A DNA stretch of 64,000 bases from Streptomyces beigongshangae (GTDB lineage Bacteria > Actinomycetota > Actinomycetes > Streptomycetales > Streptomycetaceae), in contig NZ_JAHKJW010000013.1 of NCBI RefSeq assembly GCF_019710745.1, positions 126,396 through 190,395 of the forward strand. Direction: 5' to 3'. A program made the translations under genes and the position numbers. Under the pieces are notes generated by a model. The model ran no database searches. It saw nothing but the letters and a program-made list of their open reading frames with translations, and had not been told where the DNA came from. Below are positions 42,425 to 50,761 of the stretch, in pieces; position 1 is the first letter of the stretch, and every line of letters starts with the position of its first letter.

Positions 42425-44578
42425 TCACCGCAGCACGGAATCCGGCGAGGCGGTCCGCGTCCGCTCCCGGCAGAGTTCGAGCACCCTGGCGATGATCCGG
42501 TGCCCGGCCCGATCCGGTGCGGTGAGGATCGACTCCGGATGGAACTGCAGCGCCCACCGGCCCGCCGCCGCGTCCTCGATCGCCATCACCACCCCGTCGG
42601 AGGTCGTCGCCGTCACCGTGAAGCCGCCGCGCACCTCGGCCGGCGGCACGGACAGCGAGTGGTACCGCCCGGCGACGAACTCCGGACCGAGTCCCGTCAG
42701 CAGCACGCCCCCGGACACCCGCACCAGGCCCGGTTTGCCGTGCTCGGGCTCGGGCAGGACCGACAGCTTCCCGCCGGCGTGCTCCACCATGGCCTGCAGC
42801 CCCAGACACACCCCGAACACCGGCAGTCCTCGCCGGTACACGTCGTCGAGGAGCGCGGCACACCGGAAATCCGACGGAAGTCCCGGACCGGGCGACAGCA
42901 CCACCAGATCCGGCCCGTACTCGTCCAGCAGGGCGGTCGGGAACCCGTACCGGAGCGTGGTGACCTCGGCGCCCGCCTGCCGGAAGTAGTCGCCCAGCGT
43001 GTGCACGAACGAGTCCTGGTGGTCGACCAGCAGCACACGCACCGCCGCGGATCCCGGGGCGCCGGATCCGTTCACGCGGACGGCGGGGCCCGCGGGGCGC
43101 CCGGTGCCGGGTCCGCTGCGCGCGTCCGCTTCCGCCAGCGTCTCCAGCAGGGCGCGGGCCTTGACGTGGGTCTCCGCCTCCTCGGCCTCCGGCACCGAGT
43201 CGTACAACAGGGTCGCGCCGGCCCGCACCGCGGCCACGCCGCCGGTGATGTGCGCGGTGCGCAGCACCAGGCCGGTGTTCAACGACCCGTCGAACCCGAT
43301 CTTTCCGACCGCGCCGCCGTACCACCGCCGTGGTGTGTCCTCGTGGTCCTCGATGAACTGCATCGCCCAGGCCTTGGGCGCCCCGGTCACGGTGACCGCC
43401 CACATATGGGTGAGGAACGCGTCCAGTGCGTCGAACTCCGGCCGCAGCCGGCCCTCGACGTGGTCCACGGTGTGGATGAGGCGGCTGTACATCTCGATCT
43501 GCCGTCGCCCGATCACCCGCACCGATCCCGGTACGCACACCCGGGCCTTGTCGTTGCGGTCCACGTCGGTGCACATGGTCAGCTCCGCCTCGTCCTTGGC
43601 CGATCCGAGCAGCTCGACGATGTTCGCGGCGTCCTGCAGCGGTCCCTCGCCGCGCTTGACCGTGCCCGCGATCGGACAGGTCTCCACCCGGTCGCCGGTC
43701 ACCCGCACGTACATCTCCGGTGACGCGCCGACCAGGTGCTCTCCGGCCCCCAGGTTGAACAGGAACTCGTAGGGGGCGGGGTTGCGCCGGCGCAGCAGGC
43801 GGTGGAAGGCGGCAGGTGAGTCGCACCTGCCGTGGAACACATGGCTGGGCACCACCTCGAACAGTTCCCCCCGGACGAACCGCTCCCGTGCCCGTTCGAC
43901 GAGCCCGGCGTACACCCCGGGCCGGGGCGCCCTCTCCCGTGGTCCGCGCGGTGGCGCGTCGCCCCGCGACTCCGGTCCGGTCTCCCGCCGCAGACCGGCC
44001 GTGGATACCCCGTCGACCTCGAACGTGTAGGAGTGCCGGTTCGCCGTCTCCTTCCTGCGGTCCACCACCCAGAGCTCGTCCGGCAGGTGGAGCACCAGGT
44101 CCCGCTGGGTCTCCGGCCGGTCCATGCGCCGTCTCAGCGGCTCGAACTGGAACGCGAGGTCGTAGCCGAACGCTCCGTAGAGGCCGAGGTGCGGATCGTC
44201 GAACCGGAACGCCGCGACGATCTCGCGCAGCGCACTGAACACGGTCGGCCGCCGGGTGCGTTCCTCCTCCGGGACCATGCGGTCCGGTTCCGGTATCACG
44301 ACGGTGTGCTCGTCCGCAGCCCGGCCCGCCCGCCGCATCGCCGTCAGGACCACGGGCAGGAGCAGCCGGCCGCGCTCGTTCAGCGCCCGTGCGGTGAGCC
44401 GCCGCCCGGTCGCGACGATCTCCACGGGCGGGTCGACGTACGCGACGGCCCAGCGGCTGTAGCGCCCCGGGTACTCCGTCCCGGAACCGAGCACGCCGCC
44501 ACGCCGTGAGTCGATCAGCCCGGCGACGCGCTCCAGATCGAGTGGGTCGAACGGCGTCACCGTGCGGGTGATGTCCAT
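42425..44578 (-). CDS. Fused anthranilate synthase (TrpE-TrpG)
   Basis: A 717-residue single-chain enzyme that turns chorismate and glutamine into anthranilate. The TrpE part (1-510) has PIAGTVKRGEG, DVDRNDKARVCVPGSV and TVTGAPKAWAMQFIEDHE. The TrpG amidotransferase (about 525-717) has the nucleophile Cys in FGVCLGLQAMVEHAGG and the His/Glu of QFHPESI. Length and motifs fit the long fused clade (TIGR01815) often found in secondary metabolism rather than the ADIC synthase PhzE; that clade call is from memory. Of two adjacent ATGs the second (44578) is better spaced from GGAAGG. It supplies the likely starter acid for the cluster. Confidence 0.92.
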   Translation of the reverse strand: MDITRTVTPFDPLDLERVAGLIDSRRGGVLGSGTEYPGRYSRWAVAYVDPPVEIVATGRRLTARALNERGRLLLPVVLTAMRRAGRAADEHTVVIPEPDRMVPEEERTRRPTVFSALREIVAAFRFDDPHLGLYGAFGYDLAFQFEPLRRRMDRPETQRDLVLHLPDELWVVDRRKETANRHSYTFEVDGVSTAGLRRETGPESRGDAPPRGPRERAPRPGVYAGLVERARERFVRGELFEVVPSHVFHGRCDSPAAFHRLLRRRNPAPYEFLFNLGAGEHLVGASPEMYVRVTGDRVETCPIAGTVKRGEGPLQDAANIVELLGSAKDEAELTMCTDVDRNDKARVCVPGSVRVIGRRQIEMYSRLIHTVDHVEGRLRPEFDALDAFLTHMWAVTVTGAPKAWAMQFIEDHEDTPRRWYGGAVGKIGFDGSLNTGLVLRTAHITGGVAAVRAGATLLYDSVPEAEEAETHVKARALLETLAEADARSGPGTGRPAGPAVRVNGSGAPGSAAVRVLLVDHQDSFVHTLGDYFRQAGAEVTTLRYGFPTALLDEYGPDLVVLSPGPGLPSDFRCAALLDDVYRRGLPVFGVCLGLQAMVEHAGGKLSVLPEPEHGKPGLVRVSGGVLLTGLGPEFVAGRYHSLSVPPAEVRGGFTVTATTSDGVVMAIEDAAAGRWALQFHPESILTAPDRAGHRIIARVLELCRERTRTASPDSVLR

Positions 44579-44633
44579 CATCGTCCTTCCAACTCCGAAC
44601 ACGGCGCTGCCGCCGATCCCCTGCTTCGGCGAG

Positions 44634-45389
44634 TCAGAGCGAAAAGCCGCCGTCGATTCCCAGAACCTGACCTGTTATGTAGGCGGAACGCCCGGAAAGG
44701 AGGAAGGAGATGAGATCGGCCACCTCGTCCGGTGTTCCGGGGCGGCGCAGCGGAATCCTTCTGACCTGCTCTTTCCGCTTCTCCTCGCTGAGCGCGTCGG
44801 TCATGTCCGTCGTGATCATGCCGGGTGCGACACAATTGGCCCGTACGCCGAACCGGCCGAGTTCCTTCGCGATCGATCTGGTGAATCCGATGATTCCGGC
44901 CTTCGACGCCGCGTAGTTCGACTGGCCGACGCCGCCGTGGACGCCCGTCACCGAGGAGACGGTGACGATGGTTCCGTTGTCGTGCCGCATGAGGGAGCGC
45001 GCCGCGGCACGGCAGATGTGGTAGGTGCCGTCGAGATTCGTGCGGATCACCGTTCCCCACTCGGCCTCGGCCATCTGCGCGAGCGGGCGGTCGCGTACGA
45101 CGCCGGCGTTGGCCACCACCGCTCCCAGCGGGCCGAGTTCGGCCTCCGTCTCGGACACGAGTTCCTCGGCCTGGCCCGCGACCGAGACGTCGGTCCTGCG
45201 GACGAGCACCCGGGCGCCGGCACGGCGGGCTTCGGCGGCGACCTCGTCGGCCTTCCGCGGACTGGACAGGTGACAGAAGGCCACGTCGAAGCCGTCGGCC
45301 GCCAGGCGGAGCACGACGGCCCGTCCGATCCCGCGTGATCCGCCGGTCACGATCGCCACCGGCCTGTTCCCGGTCCGGTCATCCGGCAC
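44634..45389 (-). CDS. 3-oxoacyl-ACP reductase (FabG-like ketoreductase)
   Basis: A 251-residue SDR with GGSRGIGRA, NAG, and the Ser-Tyr-Lys active site (SSVTG...YAASKAG), and the ending SAYITGQVLGIDGGFSL typical of FabG. It reduces beta-keto to beta-hydroxy on an ACP with NADPH. The GTG at 45389 follows AAAGGAGAG. The ribosome-site region is almost identical to that of the ACP gene upstream (20 of 21 bases), suggesting local duplication. Confidence 0.92.
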   Translation of the reverse strand: MPDDRTGNRPVAIVTGGSRGIGRAVVLRLAADGFDVAFCHLSSPRKADEVAAEARRAGARVLVRRTDVSVAGQAEELVSETEAELGPLGAVVANAGVVRDRPLAQMAEAEWGTVIRTNLDGTYHICRAAARSLMRHDNGTIVTVSSVTGVHGGVGQSNYAASKAGIIGFTRSIAKELGRFGVRANCVAPGMITTDMTDALSEEKRKEQVRRIPLRRPGTPDEVADLISFLLSGRSAYITGQVLGIDGGFSL

Positions 45390-45415
45390 GATACGGCTCT
45401 CCTTTCGGTTTCGGC

Positions 45416-46222
45416 TCACACCACGAGGGCTTCCGCGCCGTCGACCCCGATGACGTTCCCGGTGAGCCACGGCGAGTCGGAGGAGGACAGGGTGACGATC
45501 GCTTCGGCCACGTCCTCGGCACGCGTCAGCCGGCCGCCCGGATTGATGTCCTGGCAGTGGGCGATCAGCTTCTCGCTGCCCGGGATCTTCCGCAGTGCCG
45601 GTGTGATCGTGGTGCCGGCCCGGATCGCGTTCACCGCCACCCCCCGGGCGGCGAGTTCCACCGCCAGGTGGCGGACGTGGGACTCCAGCGTCGCCTTCGC
45701 CGCCGCCACGGGCGCGTAGCCGGGCAGCACCCGGTTCCCGCCGGCGCTGGTCATGGCGAAGACCTTCGCCCCGCGGGGCAGCAGGGCGGCCCTCAGCAGA
45801 TCCTGTGTCCAGTGGACGAGGCTGTGCCCCATGACCTCGACCGTCATGGTGAGCTGCTGCGGCGAGACCCCCGGGCTCTCCTCCTGGCCGTCGCGGACCG
45901 GGAGGAGAGATGTCAGCGTCCCGTAGGCGACCGAGTGGAGGACGATCCGGGGCCCGACGCCGGACGTGAGGTCACGGATGACGGGGACGAGTTCCGCGCG
46001 GGCCTGCTTCGCCGCGACGTTGCGGTTGAAGAAGTGTGCCTCGACGCCGAGTTCGCGCAGTGTCCCGGCGTGCTCCTCCGCCCGCTGCCGGCCCTCGGCC
46101 AGGTCGAAGTGCAGGCCGATGACGTGGCAGCCCGCGTCGGCCAGCGCCCGCGCGGTCGCTCTGCCCATGCCGCTGGAGACGCCGAATATCAGGGCCCAGG
46201 ATCCCTTCAGGGGAACGAGCAT
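45416..46222 (-). CDS. Enoyl-ACP-reductase-like SDR
   Basis: A 268-residue SDR of the FabI/FabL branch rather than FabG. The cofactor loop is GVSSGMGRATARALADAG. The catalytic part reads YAPVAAAKATLESHVRHL, so the FabL-type Tyr...Lys spacing is present. The ending TGNVIGVDGAEAL is similar to enoyl reductases. It would reduce a trans-2-enoyl-ACP, or a related double bond, in the pathway. Substrate not established. Confidence 0.8.
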   Translation of the reverse strand: MLVPLKGSWALIFGVSSGMGRATARALADAGCHVIGLHFDLAEGRQRAEEHAGTLRELGVEAHFFNRNVAAKQARAELVPVIRDLTSGVGPRIVLHSVAYGTLTSLLPVRDGQEESPGVSPQQLTMTVEVMGHSLVHWTQDLLRAALLPRGAKVFAMTSAGGNRVLPGYAPVAAAKATLESHVRHLAVELAARGVAVNAIRAGTTITPALRKIPGSEKLIAHCQDINPGGRLTRAEDVAEAIVTLSSSDSPWLTGNVIGVDGAEALVV

Positions 46223-46280
46223 CGGTTTCCTTCCTGCTGATCGGTGCCGAGAGGGCCGGTCGGGGGCGGCCCCCCGGCCA

Positions 46281-46541
46281 TCAGGCCGTCCCGACCTTGG
46301 CGGCGACGAGCCGGTGGATCACGGCCAGTGAGGTGAGCGACTTCATCTCCTCCTCGTCGAGCTTGATCCGGTACTTCTTCTCCAACTGCACGGCGACCTC
46401 CATCGCCGTGAGCGAGTCGACGCCGAGGTCGTTCTTCAGATCGGCTTCGTCGGTCACCTCTTCGACCGGGAGTTCGAGTTCTTCGGCGATCAGCGCACGC
46501 AGGTCTTCGAGGTCGACGTCGGCTGTCCGGTTGCCTGACAC
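46281..46541 (-). CDS. Acyl carrier protein (second ACP of the cluster)
   Basis: An 86-residue ACP. The phosphopantetheine site is S43 in GVDSLTAMEVA. Acidic helix II and the sequence KKYRIKLDEEEMKSLTSL are typical of type II fatty acid or polyketide ACPs. GTG at 46541 follows AAAGGAGAG. Its place between the KS pair and the ER/KR suggests it carries the growing chain. A PPTase is not in the window. Confidence 0.93.
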   Translation of the reverse strand: MSGNRTADVDLEDLRALIAEELELPVEEVTDEADLKNDLGVDSLTAMEVAVQLEKKYRIKLDEEEMKSLTSLAVIHRLVAAKVGTA

Positions 46542-46567
46542 GATGCGGCTCTCCTTTCGATCCTGGT

Positions 46568-47560
46568 TCAGACGGAGGGTGCTTCCGCGCCGCCGGTTCC
46601 GACGGCACGGTGTGGTGCGAGAGTCAGTTCGGCGCACGTGACCGTGCCCTGGGCGGAAGCCGCCAGCACCAGATGCCGGGCGGGGGCCCCGCGCTCCTGC
46701 GCGAGCAGGCCCAGGACGCGCCGCAAGGGGGTGAGGCAGCCGGCCTGCGCCGGGGCCGGGACGATGACGACGTCGTGCTCGCCGGTCAGTTGGTCCAGCC
46801 ACCGGGCGGCGGCCGTTCCGACCGCGGAGTCGTCCAGCACGGCGTCGATCCGGCACGGCGGGGCGTCGCCCAGCAGCGGGGCGAAGACCGCGGCGGCACC
46901 GCTCGCCGCCGCGGCGGGGTCCAGGAAGGCGCTGCGTACCCGGCACGTGCCGTAGCGCGCGCGGCCCCCCGCGGCGGACTCGCAGTACAGCACGACGGCG
47001 CCCGCCTCCGATCCGGGGGCGGTCGCCTGGGAAGGCGAGAGCGCTTCCTCGACCGCGCCCACGAGGACCGTCCGGGCACGGTCCGCGGCGACGGCGCGGG
47101 CCGCCAACTGGAGCGCCTCCAGGCCGGCGGTGACCGGGGAGTTGACGGTGAGGCTGAAGCCGGTGATCCCGTGTTCCACCGAGAGGCGGCTGGCGAAGCA
47201 GCTCATGGCTATGTAGGGGCTGCTGGACGGTGACATCTCCGCCGCGCCGTCCCGCATGATCGTACGGTCCAGTTCCTCCATCAGGGCGGCGCCGGTGTTG
47301 TTGATGGCCACCACCGCGGCCCGGTGCTCCCGAGCGGTCCGCGAGAGCCGGTCCCCGGCGTCGCCGACCGCCAGCCTCGACGCGGCGAGGAGGTACTTGC
47401 ACGCGTCGGGCAGCCGCCGGTAGCCGCGTCCGGGCAGTGCGGATCCGGCCTGGAACCAGCCGGGAACCGCCTCGTCGGCCGGCGCCAGCGCGTCGTCGGG
47501 CCGGCAGACGCCCGGCGCCACGATGCCCAGTCCGGCGACGGCCAGCCCACCCGTGCTCAC
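46568..47560 (-). CDS. Ketosynthase-like partner without active-site Cys (chain-length-factor type), B pair
   Basis: A 330-residue thiolase-fold protein, shorter than a KS (about 400). At the nucleophile position the sequence is VNSPVTAGLEAL, so the Cys is replaced by Val143. The two catalytic His motifs (HGTGT, GH) are not found. Its GTG overlaps the stop of the complete KS gene (GTGA), which implies equimolar synthesis and a KS-CLF-like heterodimer. Other roles, such as decarboxylation without condensation, are possible. Confidence 0.8.
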   Translation of the reverse strand: MSTGGLAVAGLGIVAPGVCRPDDALAPADEAVPGWFQAGSALPGRGYRRLPDACKYLLAASRLAVGDAGDRLSRTAREHRAAVVAINNTGAALMEELDRTIMRDGAAEMSPSSSPYIAMSCFASRLSVEHGITGFSLTVNSPVTAGLEALQLAARAVAADRARTVLVGAVEEALSPSQATAPGSEAGAVVLYCESAAGGRARYGTCRVRSAFLDPAAAASGAAAVFAPLLGDAPPCRIDAVLDDSAVGTAAARWLDQLTGEHDVVIVPAPAQAGCLTPLRRVLGLLAQERGAPARHLVLAASAQGTVTCAELTLAPHRAVGTGGAEAPSV

Positions 47561-48765
47561 CGTGGTTCCCCCGCATCCTTCCGGGTGACGTCCCGCACGA
47601 CGAGAGACGTGTTGTTGCCGCCGAACGCGTAGGTGTTGATCAGGACCGCAGGGGCGCCCAACGGCACGGGGTGCTCCTGCGGCAGCCAGACGTCGCACTC
47701 CGGGTCCTGGTCGATCGGGATGTTCGCGGGGATCCGCCGGTGACGCAGCACGAGCGTCGCGGTGAGGCAGGCGAACGCGCCCGCCGCGCCGGTCGTGTGA
47801 CCGATCATCGCCTTGAGCGAGAAGAGCGGCACCTCACGCGTGCTCCCACCGAACATCCGGTGCAGGGCCCGGCTCTCCACGACGTCGTTGAGCGGGGTCC
47901 CCGTTCCGTGGGGGATGACGCAGCCCACGTCGGAACCGCCGAGCCCCGCGTCGGCCAGCGCGTCGGTCATCGCGCGGACGATCTGGTCCCCCGACGGATC
48001 GGGGGCCGTCTGATGGTACGCGTCACAGCTCCAGGCCGCGCCGGCCAGTTCGGCGTACGGCTCGGCACCCCGCCGCCGGGCGTGACCGGCCGCCTCAAGC
48101 ACGATCATGGCCGATCCGTCGCCGAACATCGTTCCCGCCCGGTTCCGGTCGAACGGCCGGCAGCGCACCGGATCCGCGGCCCCCAGCCGGTTGAAAGCGC
48201 CCATCCCGGCCCGTGTGACGCCCTCGGCCCCGCCGACCAGGACCGCGGTCGCCTCACCCGCGCGGATCATGTCCGACGCGATCGTGAGCGCGTAACCACT
48301 GGCCGAGCAGGCATTCCCCACGCTGGTCACCGCCGCCCGTGAGCCGATCCGCGCCGCCACCACGGCGGCCGCGGGCGCGGGCGTCGTCCAGGCCGTCCGG
48401 CCCGCGCTGCGCTGCGTCTCCTGCATGTCCGCGTTGCCCAGCTCCACTCCGAGCACCACGGGGAGCGCGGGGCGCGCCCGGTCCTCCAGGCCGGCGTCGG
48501 CGAGCGCCTGTTCGGCCGCGGCGACCGCGAGACGCGGGCTGCTCCCCAGCTCCACCCCGGCGTGGCGGGACGGTTCGGCGGGCACCTCGTCCCGGTCGAC
48601 CAGGTACATCTTCTTCGTCCGCATGTTGAGGTGCGGCAGCGGGACGTCGGCGGGTTCCCCGCCGCCCGCGAGCAGGCCGTCCCAGTACGCGGTGACACCG
48701 GTGCCCACGCAGGAGACGGCGCCCAGGCCGGTGATCACGACACGCCGGTCGTCGGACGTCTTCAT
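47557..48765 (-). CDS. Complete beta-ketoacyl synthase, B pair
   Basis: A 402-residue ketosynthase with the full catalytic triad: C153 (GNACSASGYAL), H286 (IPHGTGTPLND) and H323 (KAMIGHTTGAAG). It should condense an acyl starter with malonyl-ACP. The ATG at 48765 overlaps the stop of the preceding KS-like gene. Together with the next gene it forms the B pair. Confidence 0.93.
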   Translation of the reverse strand: MKTSDDRRVVITGLGAVSCVGTGVTAYWDGLLAGGGEPADVPLPHLNMRTKKMYLVDRDEVPAEPSRHAGVELGSSPRLAVAAAEQALADAGLEDRARPALPVVLGVELGNADMQETQRSAGRTAWTTPAPAAAVVAARIGSRAAVTSVGNACSASGYALTIASDMIRAGEATAVLVGGAEGVTRAGMGAFNRLGAADPVRCRPFDRNRAGTMFGDGSAMIVLEAAGHARRRGAEPYAELAGAAWSCDAYHQTAPDPSGDQIVRAMTDALADAGLGGSDVGCVIPHGTGTPLNDVVESRALHRMFGGSTREVPLFSLKAMIGHTTGAAGAFACLTATLVLRHRRIPANIPIDQDPECDVWLPQEHPVPLGAPAVLINTYAFGGNNTSLVVRDVTRKDAGEPR

Positions 48766-49625
48766 GTGTCCCTCCTCCGTGGGGGCGTGAGCACCAGGGC
48801 CGAGACCGATGTCCCGTCGCCCTCCCCGGTCCCGGCGCCCGCGACGGCGAGCACCGCCTCGTCGTCCATGTGCTCCACGGCCAGCGCGCACTGCACCACG
48901 CCCAGGGCGCCGGAGCACCGTCCGAAGCGCGCGGTCACCTCGTCCCCCAGGCGCCGCCGGACCGCCGTGGCGTCCGCCGCCCGGACGGCGGACCGCTCGT
49001 CCCGCGCCCTGCCGTATCCGGCGATCTCCGCGCGGATCCGCGCGGAGCGGCTCTCGGCGCGCCGTACGGGTTCGACCACCAGGCCCACGGCCCCGTCGAT
49101 CCAGCGGGTGCCGCCGCTCTCCCCGTGCAGCCGCGCCACCGACGGGGCGTCCGGCTCCACGCCTATCACCAGCGCCACCGTGGCCCGGCCCGCGAGGACG
49201 AGGTCCCGTGCCGAGGCCACGGCGTCGAGTCCGCCCGAAGCACCGTCGCACAGCGTCAGGTTCGGGCCGCGCATACCGTGGTCCAGTGCGACCCAGGCCG
49301 CCGCGAAGGCGCTCGACAACTGCGGTACGCGCATGGGGCTGATGTCCGTGCTGCCGCCGGCGGCGATCGCCGTGACGCAGTCGCACACCGTCTGCAGGCT
49401 CGCGAAGTTGCTGGAGACGACCACCGCCGCACCGTCCAGTTCCGGTGCGCCCAGCAGTCCGGCGTCGTCGAGGGCTCGCTCGGCCACCCGTACCGCGAAC
49501 CGCGACGAGCGGTCCTTGTGGCGCATGCCCCGTCCGGCCAGTGCGGTCGCCGGGTCGAAATCGGGTCCCGCCACCGCCCAGCCGACACCGGTGATCGCGG
49601 TCCGTGCCGTGACCGGAGTGTTCAT
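48762..49625 (-). CDS. Short ketosynthase-like partner without active-site Cys, D pair
   Basis: A 287-residue protein with the thiolase fold N-terminal half and a shortened C-terminal half. The CLF-like stretch is DGASGGLDAV, where the KS Cys (Gln in aromatic CLFs) aligns with Ala129. The two catalytic His motifs are not found. The ATG overlaps the stop of the complete KS gene at 49622. It is probably the CLF-type partner of that KS. It is too divergent to assign with certainty. Confidence 0.75.
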   Translation of the reverse strand: MNTPVTARTAITGVGWAVAGPDFDPATALAGRGMRHKDRSSRFAVRVAERALDDAGLLGAPELDGAAVVVSSNFASLQTVCDCVTAIAAGGSTDISPMRVPQLSSAFAAAWVALDHGMRGPNLTLCDGASGGLDAVASARDLVLAGRATVALVIGVEPDAPSVARLHGESGGTRWIDGAVGLVVEPVRRAESRSARIRAEIAGYGRARDERSAVRAADATAVRRRLGDEVTARFGRCSGALGVVQCALAVEHMDDEAVLAVAGAGTGEGDGTSVSALVLTPPRRRDT

Positions 49626-50761
49626 GGCGTGCTCCCCTCCACGATCGCCACGGCGTTGATCCCGCCCATGCCGACGGCGTGGACCTGCGCGGTGGCGAAC
49701 GCCCCCGTGGCCGGCCGGCCTGTCACGATCCGTACCTCCGCGGCCTGTTCGATCGGGTCGGTGAGGCCGCCGACGGCCGGCAGGGTCCGGGAACGGATCG
49801 CTTCGAGGGCCACGACGAGGTTCAGGAGCCCGGCCCCGCCGGAGATGTGGCCCGTGCCGCCCTTGATCGCGGTGACGAGCGGGCCGGGCTCGACGGTTTT
49901 GAAGACCTCTCCCAGCGCGACCGCCTCGGCCAGGTCGCTCTGCGCCGTGCCGCTTCCGTGCGCGATCACCAGATCGATGTCCTCGGGGACGACCGCCGCG
50001 CGTTCGTGCGCCTCCTGGATCGCACGGACGATGCCCGCGCTGTCCGGTGCCGTCGGATGCGCGGCGTCGCAGTTCATGCTCACGCCGCGCACCCGGCCGT
50101 GTGTCCTCCCGGGACGCGTGCCCGCCCGCCGCACCACCACCGCCACCGCGCCCTCTCCCATGATCATGCCGTGGCGGGACCGGTCGAACGCGCGGATGCC
50201 GCCGGGCGGCGGGAACTGGATCCGGTCGAACCCGCCGAACGAGCTCTCGGTGATCGAGTCGGTGCCGGCCACCACCACGGTGTCCGCCCGCCCGAGGGCG
50301 ATCAGGTCGGTGGCCATCCCGAGCCCGTACAGCGAGGCCGCGCAGGCGCTGGCGACGGTGCGCACGTCGTACAGGCCGAAGGCGGAGCGCAGGGCGGAGG
50401 TGAAGTGGAGATCGGCGGGGGAGAGGGAGCCCTCGTGCCGCCACCACAGTTCGGCGGTCCGCATCTCCCGGTGCGTGGTCCCGACCAGCACCGGAAGTCC
50501 GGGATCGGGTTCGGGCAGGCCCGCGTCGGCCAGGGCCTCCCGGACGACGCGGACGAGCCAGCGGGTGGCCCTCAGTGGCTCCTCCACGTCGGGGCGTGCC
50601 CGGTCCGGCACCTCGTACGCCGCCTCCGCGCGGTACCTGGACGTGTCGAACGCCGACAAGGGCGCCAGGCCGGACCGCCCGGAACACAGTGCCCCGTGGA
50701 TGCCGGCGACGGTGTCCCCCAGCGCGCAGACCGCGCTCATCCCGATGATCTCCCAGCTCAT
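49622..50761 (-). CDS. Complete beta-ketoacyl synthase, D pair
   Basis: A 379-residue ketosynthase with C140 (ASACAASLYGLG), H268 (IAHGSGTAQSD) and H305 (GGTGHISGGAG). A TTR/HREM segment near residue 95 replaces the usual N-terminal half pattern, so it is clearly distinct from the B-pair KS. Its ATG overlaps the ligase stop. Two separate KS systems imply two condensation types, for example starter loading and chain extension. Confidence 0.92.
   Translation of the reverse strand: MSWEIIGMSAVCALGDTVAGIHGALCSGRSGLAPLSAFDTSRYRAEAAYEVPDRARPDVEEPLRATRWLVRVVREALADAGLPEPDPGLPVLVGTTHREMRTAELWWRHEGSLSPADLHFTSALRSAFGLYDVRTVASACAASLYGLGMATDLIALGRADTVVVAGTDSITESSFGGFDRIQFPPPGGIRAFDRSRHGMIMGEGAVAVVVRRAGTRPGRTHGRVRGVSMNCDAAHPTAPDSAGIVRAIQEAHERAAVVPEDIDLVIAHGSGTAQSDLAEAVALGEVFKTVEPGPLVTAIKGGTGHISGGAGLLNLVVALEAIRSRTLPAVGGLTDPIEQAAEVRIVTGRPATGAFATAQVHAVGMGGINAVAIVEGSTP

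Noticed and set aside
42425..44578. Reading the fused anthranilate synthase as phenazine-type PhzE
   Set aside because: Length, N-terminal extension and motifs fit the long TrpE-G clade, and no other phenazine genes are present.
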